Assembly (NCBI RefSeq): GCF_017876405.1
Contig: NZ_JAGINW010000001.1
Coordinates: forward strand, 11,979,203 to 12,043,202
DNA from: Kibdelosporangium banguiense
GTDB taxonomy: Bacteria; Actinomycetota; Actinomycetes; Mycobacteriales; Pseudonocardiaceae
Direction of reading: 5' to 3'
Length of the DNA stretch: 64,000 bases
Shown: in pieces, positions 9,201 through 17,835 of the stretch
Numbering within the stretch: position 1 is the stretch's first letter
Layout: each line of letters starts with the position of its first letter
The notes under the pieces: generated by a model
The model's input: the letters and a program-made list of their open reading frames with translations, nothing else
What the model was told of the DNA's origin: nothing
Databases searched by the model: none
Position numbers and translations under genes: made by a program

Positions 9201-10286
9201 CTAGAACATGGCCGGATTCTCCTCCTGCCGCAGCTGATCGAGATCGCGGGGAAACTCGATGAGGGCCTTGCGGCGGTTCAGTTCGGCCCAGTAGGTGGGC
9301 TCGTAGAAGACTTCCCAGTCGGTGACGGCGGCGGTGAGTTCGCTGCGCCGGCCGAGGAACAGGACGTGATCGGCGAGGTCGGCGACGGTCAGGCTGCCGA
9401 ACCGCTGGCGGATCTCAGGTGGCAGATCACTCATGATGTCCGCCGCGGCAACCGTCCCATATGAAGTGCGGGCGGTGGCGGCGATACTGGGCCGGGCCCA
9501 GCCGTTCAGATGGTGTTCGACCTGAGCGATTTTGTCCCGGGCGACTATTGCGTGAGTATGTACGACGCTTACCGAGCCTGGATGTTTCTGTTCGATCAGG
9601 GCTGAAACGTTCTTGTGACTCGGTAGCGGAGTTCCGGGCGGGACTGTGCCCAGGAAAGGCAGGTTACGGAAGAAATGCAGGCCTCCGCCGATGGTGAGGC
9701 AACGCTGTTGTCTGGCAAGGACTTCGCGGGTGATCACCTCGGTCCAGCTGTCGTCGCGTTGGGACAGCAGGCGCCCGTGGTCGTCACGGTTGCGGATCTG
9801 GGTCCAGTCGATGGGCGGGTCGGCCAGCAGCACCCGCAGCGGGTTCGCCCGCCGCGTGTGCAGGTTGATCGTCCGGGCCAGGCTGAGCAGCCGGAAGATC
9901 ACCGGGATGTCACCGGTGGCGAACGGGCTCTGGGTGGTGTCGCGCCAGATCTTCTGCAGGGTGGACTTGCGCACGATCCCGCCGTTGACGAAGTCGTCGG
10001 CGACGTTCTGGTGGCGGGAGTTGCCCAGTTCGATGACGATCGCGCCGACCTCGCGGAAGCCAGGATGGAACATCACCGCGGCCAGGAAGTCCCAGCAGTC
10101 CTGAAGGTGGTGCGCGCCTTCGTTCAACGCGACCACCGGCGTGGTGGCGAAAAGCCGCAGCAGCCCTTCCACCGCGTCGCAAGGCCTGCCCTGTGGCGCG
10201 CCGTCGGCTCGGGCCGTGCTGAGACCGGCGGTCGCGGCGACCGCCATCGCGCCGCTGAGCAGGGCACGTCGTGGCATCGATGTCAT
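9201..10286 (-). CDS. Secreted protein of unknown function, possible Tat signal
   Basis: About 361 aa from ATG 10286. An in-frame GTG at 10340, 6 nt after the response regulator stop, would add 18 residues; neither start has a convincing ribosome site. The N-terminus MPRRALLSGAMAVAATAG... ending in ARADG looks like a twin-arginine-style export signal. The mature part carries VVALNEGAHHLQD, VIELGNSRHQ, LLADPPIDWTQI and a Gly-rich GGGLHFF segment. From memory these landmarks occur in a widespread set of uncharacterised exported proteins, and the first is distantly like the LGE-x-H start of the ChaN/erythromycin-esterase superfamily. The gene follows the two-component genes on the same strand and may be co-transcribed with them. 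Confidence 0.75.
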   Translation of the reverse strand: MTSMPRRALLSGAMAVAATAGLSTARADGAPQGRPCDAVEGLLRLFATTPVVALNEGAHHLQDCWDFLAAVMFHPGFREVGAIVIELGNSRHQNVADDFVNGGIVRKSTLQKIWRDTTQSPFATGDIPVIFRLLSLARTINLHTRRANPLRVLLADPPIDWTQIRNRDDHGRLLSQRDDSWTEVITREVLARQQRCLTIGGGLHFFRNLPFLGTVPPGTPLPSHKNVSALIEQKHPGSVSVVHTHAIVARDKIAQVEHHLNGWARPSIAATARTSYGTVAAADIMSDLPPEIRQRFGSLTVADLADHVLFLGRRSELTAAVTDWEVFYEPTYWAELNRRKALIEFPRDLDQLRQEENPAMF

Positions 10287-10346
10287 GCGCCACAGCGTCG
10301 CCGAGCCCAGGAGCACCCCGCGACGGGCGAAAGTCGACACCCTGTG

Positions 10347-10997
10347 TCAGCCATCCGGACGACAGCGGTCGAGTGAGATCAGCTGCTGGGCCAGGGCAGC
10401 GGTCACGGCGGCGGTGCGGTCGGCGACGTCGAGCTTGGTGAAGATGCGGGTGAGGTAGGTCTTGACCGTGGCCTGCGAGACGCCGAGCGCTTCGGCGATG
10501 TCCTTGTTGGTAGCGCCTTCGGCCACCAGAACAAGCACCTGGCACTCACGAGTGGACAGTTCTGGCCGGGAACTGTGCTGCTGACGTACCAGTTTCGTGG
10601 CCACTGAAGGAGTCAGCACGGAATTGCCCGCGGCAGCGGCACGGATCGCGTCGAGAAGTTCCCGGCGCGGAGTGTCCTTCAACAGATATCCGATCGCACC
10701 GGCCGCAATAGCCCGGATGATGTCGGCGTCGGAGTCGTACATCGTCAGGACGAGCACACGTGGGGGCGGCGACAGTGCAGTGATCTGGGCCGTTGCGCGG
10801 GCGCCGTCCTCGTCGGGCATGCGCAGATCCATCAGTACGACGTCCGGAAGCAGTTGCGCGGCAAGCCTCACTGCTGTGGCGCCGTCCGCAGCCTCTCCTA
10901 CAACACAGAGGTCGTCGTGCGGGGCAAGCATCGCGGAGATCCCATCGCGGATCACTGCGTGATCGTCGACGAGCAGGATGCGGATCGGATCTGTCAC
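10347..10997 (-). CDS. LuxR/NarL-family response regulator
   Basis: 216 aa. A receiver domain (LLVDDHAVIRDGI, phospho-Asp in DVVLMDLRMPDEDG, Lys in YLLKDT) is followed by a LuxR-type HTH (LSTRECQVLVLVAEGATNKDIAEALGVSQATVKTYLTRIF). Its start overlaps the stop of the kinase at 10994 by 4 bp (ATGA), so the pair is translationally coupled. Likely targets include the exported protein just downstream or the divergent MFS gene at 12433; this is inference from position. Confidence 0.96.
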   Translation of the reverse strand: MTDPIRILLVDDHAVIRDGISAMLAPHDDLCVVGEAADGATAVRLAAQLLPDVVLMDLRMPDEDGARATAQITALSPPPRVLVLTMYDSDADIIRAIAAGAIGYLLKDTPRRELLDAIRAAAAGNSVLTPSVATKLVRQQHSSRPELSTRECQVLVLVAEGATNKDIAEALGVSQATVKTYLTRIFTKLDVADRTAAVTAALAQQLISLDRCRPDG

Positions 10998-12220
10998 AGG
11001 CTGTCTCCGGTGGATACGTCAGGCAAGGTCGCGGTAACAGTGGTGCCAGTACCGATCACACTGCTGACCGACAGGGTGCCACCGATCGACGCGACACGTT
11101 CCCGCATGGTGGCCAGGCCGAACCCACTCGTGACGATGGCCGGATCGAATCCACAGCCGTCGTCACGCACCACCAAACGCATCTGCGTGCCATACTCGAC
11201 AGTGACGGTCAACCCGCTGGAGGCAGCGTGTTTGCGCGCATTGGTCAGAGCCTCCTGAACGACTCGCAACGCGACCACCTCAACCTGCGGACGAAAGCGG
11301 CGGACCGGCCCCTGCACAGCACAGTCAGCTGGGATACCGGTCAGTTCAGCCCACTGAACACACAATTGCCGCACCGCATCGGCAAGAGCCGCCTTGTCCA
11401 ACGGCTCCGGACGCAGCGCCGCCACCGCCCGCCGTGTGTCCACCAGGCAGGAACCAGCGATTTCCCTAGCCCGCACGACAAGCCGTGCCGAGTCTCCATC
11501 AAGGTGCTGCTCAGCCGCTTCCAACTGGAGTAGCACCCCGGACAGTCCTTGCGCGAGCGTGTCATGCAACTCGTGAGCCAGCCGTTGACGCTCTTCAGCC
11601 TGCCCGGCAAGCCTCGACGCGTTCGCGAGTTCCGCCCGTGTGGCCGACAACTGGTCAAGCAACGCCTGCCGGTACCGGCTCTGCCGACGCAGTGCCTGCA
11701 CCGCACCGGCTGTGAAAAGACCGGTCAACACCGGCAAGGCAACCCCGACCAGCACAAAGTACGCCGGCCCCAGCCTGATGACCGGCTCACGCTCCCAACC
11801 GGCGCCCGCCATCAGCGTCCGTACCAACGGCTGCACGACATACGGCGAACCGGTCGTGACCACTCCGACCAATACCGCACCCCAACGCGGCAACTGTACG
11901 AACACCAACGGAAGCAGCCCGAACCCCACCGCCGCGAACATCGGGAACACAGCCGTCAGCACACCCACAATCACCCCGGCAACCAGGAAGTAGCCGACCG
12001 AAGGCCGCACAGCCACATCCACAACCCCAAGCACAACAGCGGCGACGCCCGCGACAACCCAGTCCACTCCAACCGGAAAAGACACCACAGTCGCAACGAG
12101 TGCGACAGCAAGAGTGACCAGATACAAGTTGTGCAGAGCCCTCGCCCACTGGTCCCCGGCTCTCGATTGTCCATATCGGACTCTGTGCTCCTGCTCCGCA
12201 TCTGTACACGTTGTGATCAT
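10994..12220 (-). CDS. Sensor histidine kinase (HisKA_3), partner of 10347-10997
   Basis: About 408 aa from ATG 12220, supported by GGAAG 9 nt upstream; an in-frame GTG at 12280 is a longer alternative. Five or so membrane helices occupy residues about 30-170. A coiled-coil and the H-box QRLAHELHDTLAQGLSG follow, then the ATPase domain (VVRDDGCGFDPAI, GFGLATMRERV). The sensor is of the membrane-buried type with no large extracellular domain. Coupled to the response regulator, it forms a NarL-type two-component system. Confidence 0.95.
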   Translation of the reverse strand: MITTCTDAEQEHRVRYGQSRAGDQWARALHNLYLVTLAVALVATVVSFPVGVDWVVAGVAAVVLGVVDVAVRPSVGYFLVAGVIVGVLTAVFPMFAAVGFGLLPLVFVQLPRWGAVLVGVVTTGSPYVVQPLVRTLMAGAGWEREPVIRLGPAYFVLVGVALPVLTGLFTAGAVQALRRQSRYRQALLDQLSATRAELANASRLAGQAEERQRLAHELHDTLAQGLSGVLLQLEAAEQHLDGDSARLVVRAREIAGSCLVDTRRAVAALRPEPLDKAALADAVRQLCVQWAELTGIPADCAVQGPVRRFRPQVEVVALRVVQEALTNARKHAASSGLTVTVEYGTQMRLVVRDDGCGFDPAIVTSGFGLATMRERVASIGGTLSVSSVIGTGTTVTATLPDVSTGDSL

Positions 12221-12432
12221 CGAATGTTCTTCCCGGGGTTCGGTTGGGAGCAGCCTTCGCGTGGTGGACTCGGAGTCCACGGTACCGATGTCCGCGTCGG
12301 GCGTGACGCGCCAGACCGGGGCCGCTGACCCCGTGATCCTTGTTCGATCCCGGCTGGGAAATCTGCCCCGGCCGCCGGCGAGAGGATGCCCTTCCCGATG
12401 TCAGCAAAGATCGACGACAGGCTTGCCCGGTG

Positions 12433-13674
12433 ATGCCCGGCCTGCGCGAGAGTCTGTGGCGGGTGGCCGGATTCCGCAATCTCTGGTTGTCTCAGACAGT
12501 CACCCTGTTCGGCACGAGCGTCACGTTGCTCGCACTGCCGTTGGTGGGGTTGTTCTTCCTGGACGCCTCACCTTTTGAGATCGGCCTGCTGTGGGCGGTG
12601 GAGTACGTGCCGATCGTGCTGGTCGGCCTGCCTGTGGGGGTCTGGGTCGAACGGCTGCCCCTGCGGACGGTGATGGTCGTCGCCGACGTGGGGCGGTCAG
12701 TGGCCTTGCTGGCCGTGCCGGTCGCCTTGTGGACCGATCAGCTCAGCATGCCGCTGCTGTACGGCGTGGCGTTCTGCATCGGGCTGGGGACCTTGTTCTT
12801 CGACGTGGCCCAGCTGTCCATTCTGCCCGATCTGGTGGAGGAGAACAGGCTTGTCGACGCGAACGGCAAGCTTGAGCTGTCGCGCTCGGTGGCCCAGATC
12901 GGCGGTCCCGGAGTCGGTGGCTTCCTCGTCCAGGTGCTCACCGCTCCCCTGGCGATCCTCGCGGACGCGATCACCTACCTGGCCTCTGCCTATTTCGTGC
13001 TGTTCATCAAGGGCAAGCCCCGCGCGGCGCCCCCGGCCGAGCGGCTCAACCTGCGCCGCGAAATCAAGGAAGGTCTGCGATTCGTCTTCGGCCACCCGCT
13101 GATCCGGCCGCTGCTACTCTGCGCGACCCTGGCTGAACTCGCGTTCGCCGCAGTGCTTGCACTGCAGGTGGTCTACGCGGCGAACGAGCTGCTCATGACC
13201 CCTGCAGTGATCGGCGTCGTACTGGCGATCGGCAACGGCGGTGGCATACTCGGGGCGTTGGTGGCGGAACCGTTCGCGCGGCGGTTCGGCACCGGGACGG
13301 CCTTCATGGTCGCGATCGTGCTGTTCACCGGCGGATCGATCGCCCTGCCGATGTCGATCGGGCCGGTATCCTTCGGATTCGGGCTTTTTGTGGTGTTCCT
13401 GGGTGCCTACATCTTCAACGTTCTGCAGGTCAGCCTGTGCCAGGCGGTGACGCCGTCGCACCTGCTCGGCCGGATGAACTCCGTTTTCCGGTTCGCCACA
13501 TGGGGTGTGATCCCCCTTGGTGCGGCCGGTGGCGGTCTGCTGGTGGATTCGGTCGGGCTGCCGGGAGTGTTCTGGATGGCCGCGGCCCTCAATGTGCTGT
13601 CGTTCATTCCCCCGCTCTTCTCACCGATACGGCGGTTGCGGGACTACGAAAGTGCTGAGGCCGCAACGAAGTAG
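12433..13674 (+). CDS. MFS exporter (DHA3/MFS_3-like)
   Basis: About 413 aa from ATG 12433 (MPGLRESLWRVAGFRNLWLSQ); upstream codons are hydrophilic and unlike the family. About twelve membrane helices, with the typical EYVPIVLVGLPVGVWVERLPLR and DAITYLASAYFVLFI segments of the enterobactin-exporter/macrolide-efflux branch. It sits at the left edge of the NRPS/PKS cluster and ends 31 bp inside the convergent KS gene, so it could export the product or give self-resistance. That role is contextual only. Confidence 0.88.
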   Translation: MPGLRESLWRVAGFRNLWLSQTVTLFGTSVTLLALPLVGLFFLDASPFEIGLLWAVEYVPIVLVGLPVGVWVERLPLRTVMVVADVGRSVALLAVPVALWTDQLSMPLLYGVAFCIGLGTLFFDVAQLSILPDLVEENRLVDANGKLELSRSVAQIGGPGVGGFLVQVLTAPLAILADAITYLASAYFVLFIKGKPRAAPPAERLNLRREIKEGLRFVFGHPLIRPLLLCATLAELAFAAVLALQVVYAANELLMTPAVIGVVLAIGNGGGILGALVAEPFARRFGTGTAFMVAIVLFTGGSIALPMSIGPVSFGFGLFVVFLGAYIFNVLQVSLCQAVTPSHLLGRMNSVFRFATWGVIPLGAAGGGLLVDSVGLPGVFWMAAALNVLSFIPPLFSPIRRLRDYESAEAATK

Positions 13675-15317
13675 CGCTGCCGCTCGAACGGGTAGGTCGG
13701 CAACGACGTCCGTCGGCGCCGACCGCCCGTGTGCAGGGCTTCGAAGTCCACTTCAGCTCCGGACACCCACAACTCGCCTGTCTCTATCGCACTGCTGGGA
13801 TACGTCTGGCCAGGGCCGTCGCCGCGCAGCGCGGCGACGGCCTCGGCCGTATCCGAGGCCACGAAGAACCGGCGCTTGGCGTGGTGTGTCCGTCCGGTCT
13901 GCAACGTCCACGCCACGTCGGCGAGATCCGTGTCGGGGTGATCAGCCAAGTGCTCAGCCAGTTGCCACACCGCACGCTCAAGGGCGTCGTCGGTTCTCGC
14001 TGACAGCACCAGGAGTTGATGCGGCTGCCCCGGCGTGGTCGGGGACGGAGGTGGGGCCTGCGCGATCACGGCGTGCGCGTTGGTACCACCGATGCCGATC
14101 GCGTTGACCCCGGCGATCCGGGGACGTCCTGCGGTAGCCCACGGCTGCGTGTGAGTGTTGACTTCGAACGGCGACGAGCCGAAGTCGATCTCCGGGTTCG
14201 GCTGGGTGTAGTGCAAAGTGGCCGGAAGCACGCCGTGCTCGACACTCAGTACGGTTTTGATCAGCCCGGCGACTCCGGCCGCCGCGTCGGCGTGCCCGAT
14301 GTTCGACTTGACCGAGCCGATCCGGCAGTACGCGGTGCGTCCGGTGCTTGCCTGGAATGCCTGCGTCAGGGCCGCGACCTCGATGGGATCGCCCAACGCT
14401 GTCGCGGTGCCGTGTGTCTCCACGTAGCCGATCTCGTCGGCACTTGTCCCGGCCACCAAATGGGCTGCACGAACAGCTTCTGCCTGACCGGCCACGCTTG
14501 GCGCGGCGAATCCGATCTTGTTGCGGCCGTCGTTGTTCACAGCCGTTCCGCGAATGACGGCATGGATGTGATCGCCCTCGGCACGCGCATCCGCAAGAGG
14601 CCGAAGCACAACGAGGCCTACCGCGCTGGCTCCGACCGTGCCGTCACCAGCCGCATCGAAGGGTCGGCAATGCCCGTCCCTCGAGAAGATCCCGCCAGGA
14701 TCGTGGCGCAGCACGGGCATGCCGGCGAGAACGCTCGTGCCACCTGCGAGAGCCATAGCGCAGTCACCGGCGAGTAGGGACTGAATGGCGACGTGCACAG
14801 CGACAAGCGACGACGAACAAGCAGTCAGCACAGACATTGCCGGACCGGTGAGGCCCAGTTTGTAGGCGACCCGACTGCCGAGGTAGTCGAGGTCGTTGCC
14901 CAGGCGTATCTGGCTTTCCGCTACGGACTTGTGCCGTAGGCGGGTGGCGTGGTCTGTGCTGGCCCCTCCGACGAAGATGCCCGTCATCGGGCGTTGCGGG
15001 CCGCCGTGCCCGGCACGTTCCAGTGCTTCATGGGCACATTCCAGCAGCAGCCGCTGTTGCGGGTCGATGATCAACGCCTCTTCGGCCGTGTAGCCGAAGA
15101 ACTCCGCATCGAACTCATCGGCGCCGTTCAGTACTCCATACGCCGGAACGTATCCAGCCTCGACAGCCTCGGCCCGTTCAATGGTTTCCTTGCCCTGTAG
15201 CAGATTCCGCCAGAACTCGTCAACACTTCGGGCACCTGGGAACCGGCCGGCCATCCCGATGACGGCCACATAGCCGCTCTCGTCTTCGTCCTGGAAGTTC
15301 TCATCGACGTTCGTCAT
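13644..15317 (-). CDS. Type I PKS ketosynthase protein with post-AT linker but no AT
   Basis: 557 aa. Residues about 15-440 form a complete KS with Cys167 (VLTACSSSLVAVH), the HGTATALGDP His and the KSNIGHADAAAG His, so it looks active. About 80 residues of KS-AT linker follow, then directly the segment VDFEALHTGG...SLPTYPFERQRYF, which normally comes after an AT. The AT itself (roughly 300 residues) is absent, as if removed in frame, and there is no carrier domain. It must work with in-trans carriers and extender loading, for example the ACP at 17406 and the AT of the 26341 protein. It is the only cluster gene on the minus strand, divergent from the A-PCP gene. Confidence 0.93.
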   Translation of the reverse strand: MTNVDENFQDEDESGYVAVIGMAGRFPGARSVDEFWRNLLQGKETIERAEAVEAGYVPAYGVLNGADEFDAEFFGYTAEEALIIDPQQRLLLECAHEALERAGHGGPQRPMTGIFVGGASTDHATRLRHKSVAESQIRLGNDLDYLGSRVAYKLGLTGPAMSVLTACSSSLVAVHVAIQSLLAGDCAMALAGGTSVLAGMPVLRHDPGGIFSRDGHCRPFDAAGDGTVGASAVGLVVLRPLADARAEGDHIHAVIRGTAVNNDGRNKIGFAAPSVAGQAEAVRAAHLVAGTSADEIGYVETHGTATALGDPIEVAALTQAFQASTGRTAYCRIGSVKSNIGHADAAAGVAGLIKTVLSVEHGVLPATLHYTQPNPEIDFGSSPFEVNTHTQPWATAGRPRIAGVNAIGIGGTNAHAVIAQAPPPSPTTPGQPHQLLVLSARTDDALERAVWQLAEHLADHPDTDLADVAWTLQTGRTHHAKRRFFVASDTAEAVAALRGDGPGQTYPSSAIETGELWVSGAEVDFEALHTGGRRRRTSLPTYPFERQRYFVAASALS

Positions 15318-15329
15318 CGTGAGTCACGA
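15317..15329. promoter_or_regulatory. 13-bp perfect palindrome at the KS start codon
   Basis: TCGTGAGTCACGA is a perfect inverted repeat with a single central base. It overlaps the ATG of the minus-strand KS gene and lies in the 186-bp divergent region. It could be an operator that represses KS expression. No binding protein can be assigned. Confidence 0.4.
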
Positions 15330-15378
15330 CGCTAACCGGCCGGAAGTGACGGGCGGAGCGGACGACGGGCAGACGTTC

Positions 15379-15420
15379 GGTGAACATGACCTTGCCTGCC
15401 GGTGACCCGTCCTGTTCACC
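15379..15420. promoter_or_regulatory. Inverted repeat GGTGAACA/TGTTCACC before a TTGACA box
   Basis: Two perfect 8-bp arms (15379-15386 and 15413-15420) lie 26 bp apart. TTGACA (15421-15426), a consensus -35 sequence, follows directly, upstream of the A-PCP gene at 15504. The same core GTTCAC recurs twice before the ACP gene. A matching -10 is not obvious. Regulatory function is inferred. Confidence 0.35.
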
Positions 15421-15503
15421 TTGACAGCACAGGGGAAAACGGCTCTCCTGTCAGCGGCCGGTTTTCCGCCTGACGCATGCTTTCCCATCGGTTTGGGGCC
15501 ACA

Positions 15504-17330
15504 ATGGACAATCTCTTTGCCGTGCTGCCAGCACGTCCCGCTCCACCCGAGCGTACGTTGCTCGACGTTCTTGACGCGACAATTCACGCGCATCCAAACT
15601 CCCCCGCGATCGACGACGGCAAGACGGTTCTGACGTATGCCGCGCTGGCGCAAGAAGTCGAACTCACACGCGCTCACCTTCGCACGGCCGGTATCGGCGT
15701 CGGCGATCGGGTCGGCGTGCGCATGCCTTCCGGAACCGCCGACATCTATCTGGCAATACTGGCAATACTCGCCTCCGGGGCAGCGTACGTCCCGGTTGAC
15801 GTGGACGATCCCGACGAGCGCGCCGAGATGGTGTGGGAACAAGCGGGAGTATGTGCCATCCTCGAAGCAGGGCAGGAGCTACGGCTTCGGGCGAAAGTGC
15901 CCGCGTGTGGTACACATCGGCGCCCAACGCCTGATGACGACGCATGGATCATCTTCACTTCGGGCACAACCGGACGCCCCAAAGGCGTTGCGGTCACCCA
16001 CCGATCCGCTGCAGCACTGGCCGATGCCGAAACGCGAATGTTCTTGCCGGATAGTCCACTCCGCCCAGGTGACCGGATACTCGCCGGGTTCTCCGTGGCC
16101 TTCGACGCGTCCTGCGAGGAGATGTGGCTTGCCTGGCGCAGTGGAGCCTGTCTCGTACCCGCGCCGCGAATCCTGGTCAGGTCCGGCGCCGAACTCTGCC
16201 CGTGGCTGAACGAGCGTGGCGTCACAGTGGTCTCGACGGTGCCGACGCTCGCAGCGCTCTGGCCAGCCGATGCACTGCCGGGCGTGCGGTTGCTGATCCT
16301 CGGCGGGGAGAATTGCCCGCCAGAACTCGCCACTCGGTTCCTGCACGCCGATCGGGAGGTGTGGAACACCTACGGGCCAACGGAGACAGCCGTGGTCGCG
16401 TGCGGATGGCAGTTCGTCCGGGGAGAAATCGTACGGATCGGCTTACCACTCGACGGGTGGCAACTCGCGGTCGTCAACGAGGACGGCGCGCCGGTCCGCT
16501 GGGGCGAGGTCGGCGAACTGGTGATCGGAGGCGTAGGCGTGGCCCGATATCTGGACCCCTCGAACGAAGCCGGAAGGTATGTACCAATACCCGCGCTCGG
16601 CTGGTCACGGGCGTACCGCAGCGGTGATCTGGTGCGCGCGGAGCGAGAAGGTCTCGTCTTTGTCGGCCGGAATGACGAGCAGGTGAAGGTTCGCGGGCAC
16701 CGCATCGAGCCTGCCGCGATCAGCGCTGCACTGTCCACACATCCGGCCGTACGCCAGGCGCATGTGCGCGCCGTCGATGATCACTCATCCGGAAAACGGC
16801 TGGTGGCCTACGCGGTTCTCAATGATGTCAACGGTGTTGAGGTGCCTGACCTGCGCAGGCACCTCGTCAGGAGCCTGCCGTCCGTGATGCTGCCGGATGC
16901 TTACGTCCTGCTCACGAGCATGCCTGTCACTCTCAGCGGCAAGATCGACGCGAGCGCACTGCCAATACCGCCGGCTACACCGAGAGCGGCCGTAGTGAGC
17001 ACACCACCGGCAACCATGGAGGAGCTGGTACAGACCATCTGGCGCGAGGTGCTGGGCGTTGGAAATGTAGGCCTGGACGAGAGTTTCTTCGACATCGGCG
17101 GCCATTCGTTGCTGCTGGGCCAGGTGCAGGAACGGCTCGCCGATGCTCTCGGGCGGCCGGTCTCCTCGGTCGTGCTCTTCGCCAACCCCACAGTCCGATT
17201 ACTCGCCACTTACCTCCGACAGGATCAACACCCGGCCGCGCAACCGGTTGCGGCGGAACGGATCCCGGCACGCACACGGCTCCAGCAACGTCGTAACCGG
17301 CTAACCCGTCCGGCCGACACAGCAGGCTGA
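15504..17330 (+). CDS. NRPS adenylation-PCP didomain, poly-lysine-synthetase-like A domain
   Basis: About 608 aa from ATG 15504 with GGGG five bases upstream; an ATG at 15477 is a longer alternative. The A domain has A3 (IIFTSGTTGRPKG), A5 (NTYGPTETAVVA), A7/A8 (YRSGDLV, VKVRGHRIEP) and A10 (SGKIDASAL). The PCP carries Ser535 in FFDIGGHSLLL. The stretch around A4 (FSVAFDASCEEMWLAW, then PAPRILV and VPTLAALWP) is characteristic of epsilon-poly-lysine synthetase (Pls)-type A domains, not ordinary peptide synthetases. The tandem C-terminal membrane domains of Pls are missing, so it only loads one amino acid onto itself. A basic or diamino substrate is a guess. Two TTA codons (16443, 17199). Confidence 0.9.
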   Translation: MDNLFAVLPARPAPPERTLLDVLDATIHAHPNSPAIDDGKTVLTYAALAQEVELTRAHLRTAGIGVGDRVGVRMPSGTADIYLAILAILASGAAYVPVDVDDPDERAEMVWEQAGVCAILEAGQELRLRAKVPACGTHRRPTPDDDAWIIFTSGTTGRPKGVAVTHRSAAALADAETRMFLPDSPLRPGDRILAGFSVAFDASCEEMWLAWRSGACLVPAPRILVRSGAELCPWLNERGVTVVSTVPTLAALWPADALPGVRLLILGGENCPPELATRFLHADREVWNTYGPTETAVVACGWQFVRGEIVRIGLPLDGWQLAVVNEDGAPVRWGEVGELVIGGVGVARYLDPSNEAGRYVPIPALGWSRAYRSGDLVRAEREGLVFVGRNDEQVKVRGHRIEPAAISAALSTHPAVRQAHVRAVDDHSSGKRLVAYAVLNDVNGVEVPDLRRHLVRSLPSVMLPDAYVLLTSMPVTLSGKIDASALPIPPATPRAAVVSTPPATMEELVQTIWREVLGVGNVGLDESFFDIGGHSLLLGQVQERLADALGRPVSSVVLFANPTVRLLATYLRQDQHPAAQPVAAERIPARTRLQQRRNRLTRPADTAG

Positions 17331-17341
17331 TCGAGGACGTT

Positions 17342-17368
17342 GTTCACGACCCGATCTTGATCCGTTCA
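17342..17368 (+). promoter_or_regulatory. Direct repeat of GTTCAC, 21-bp spacing, upstream of ACP gene
   Basis: GTTCAC occurs at 17342-17347 and 17363-17368, two helical turns apart on the same strand. The arrangement resembles the spaced direct repeats bound by SARP-type activators. The same hexamer forms the inverted repeat before the A-PCP gene. This is a pattern only; no SARP gene lies in the cluster part of the window. Confidence 0.3.
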
Positions 17369-17405
17369 CCTTTGGTTGCAGCAGTCGCCTTCCGATCACT
17401 ATCAA

Positions 17406-17774
17406 ATGAGTGCCGAGCAAGATCGAGCAGTTTGCCCACACCGCGTCGCACCCGGCGGGTCAGGCAGTGCCGCTGGGGACGAGCTGACGTCCCGAGGAGT
17501 CATCATCGACGACATCGAGTCGGCCATCCGTTCCGTCCTGATCACCGATCTGTTTGTCGAAGTACCGCCCGAGCGAATGAGCGTGGACGACGGCCTGCGC
17601 AGCGAGTTCGGTCTGGACTCGCTGGGTTTCGTCGAACTGCGTGTGCAGTGTGAGAACAAGTTCGGCGTGACCGTTTCCGACACCGACTTCAGCCCGGAGA
17701 ACTTCACCAGCATCCGGACCGTCGCGACTCTGGTGCGCGATCTGCAGGCCCGTTCCGAGGTCTCCAGCTCCTGA
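17406..17774 (+). CDS. Free acyl carrier protein
   Basis: About 122 aa from ATG 17406; a TTG at 17376 is also in frame and neither has a good ribosome site. The carrier domain covers the last ~85 residues, with phosphopantetheine Ser72 in FGLDSLGFVELR and an acidic helix II. The ~30-residue N-terminal extension has no recognisable fold and could be artefactual if translation starts elsewhere. It is the only free carrier in the cluster and is probably the scaffold for the type II-like enzymes that follow (DH, KS, short KS-like protein, AMP-ligase). Confidence 0.88.
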   Translation: MSAEQDRAVCPHRVAPGGSGSAAGDELTSRGVIIDDIESAIRSVLITDLFVEVPPERMSVDDGLRSEFGLDSLGFVELRVQCENKFGVTVSDTDFSPENFTSIRTVATLVRDLQARSEVSSS

Positions 17775-17835
17775 GCCCGGTCTTTCCCTTTCGGCGCAAT
17801 ATCTTTCGGCAGGCATGGAGAGGAAGCACGCCCGC

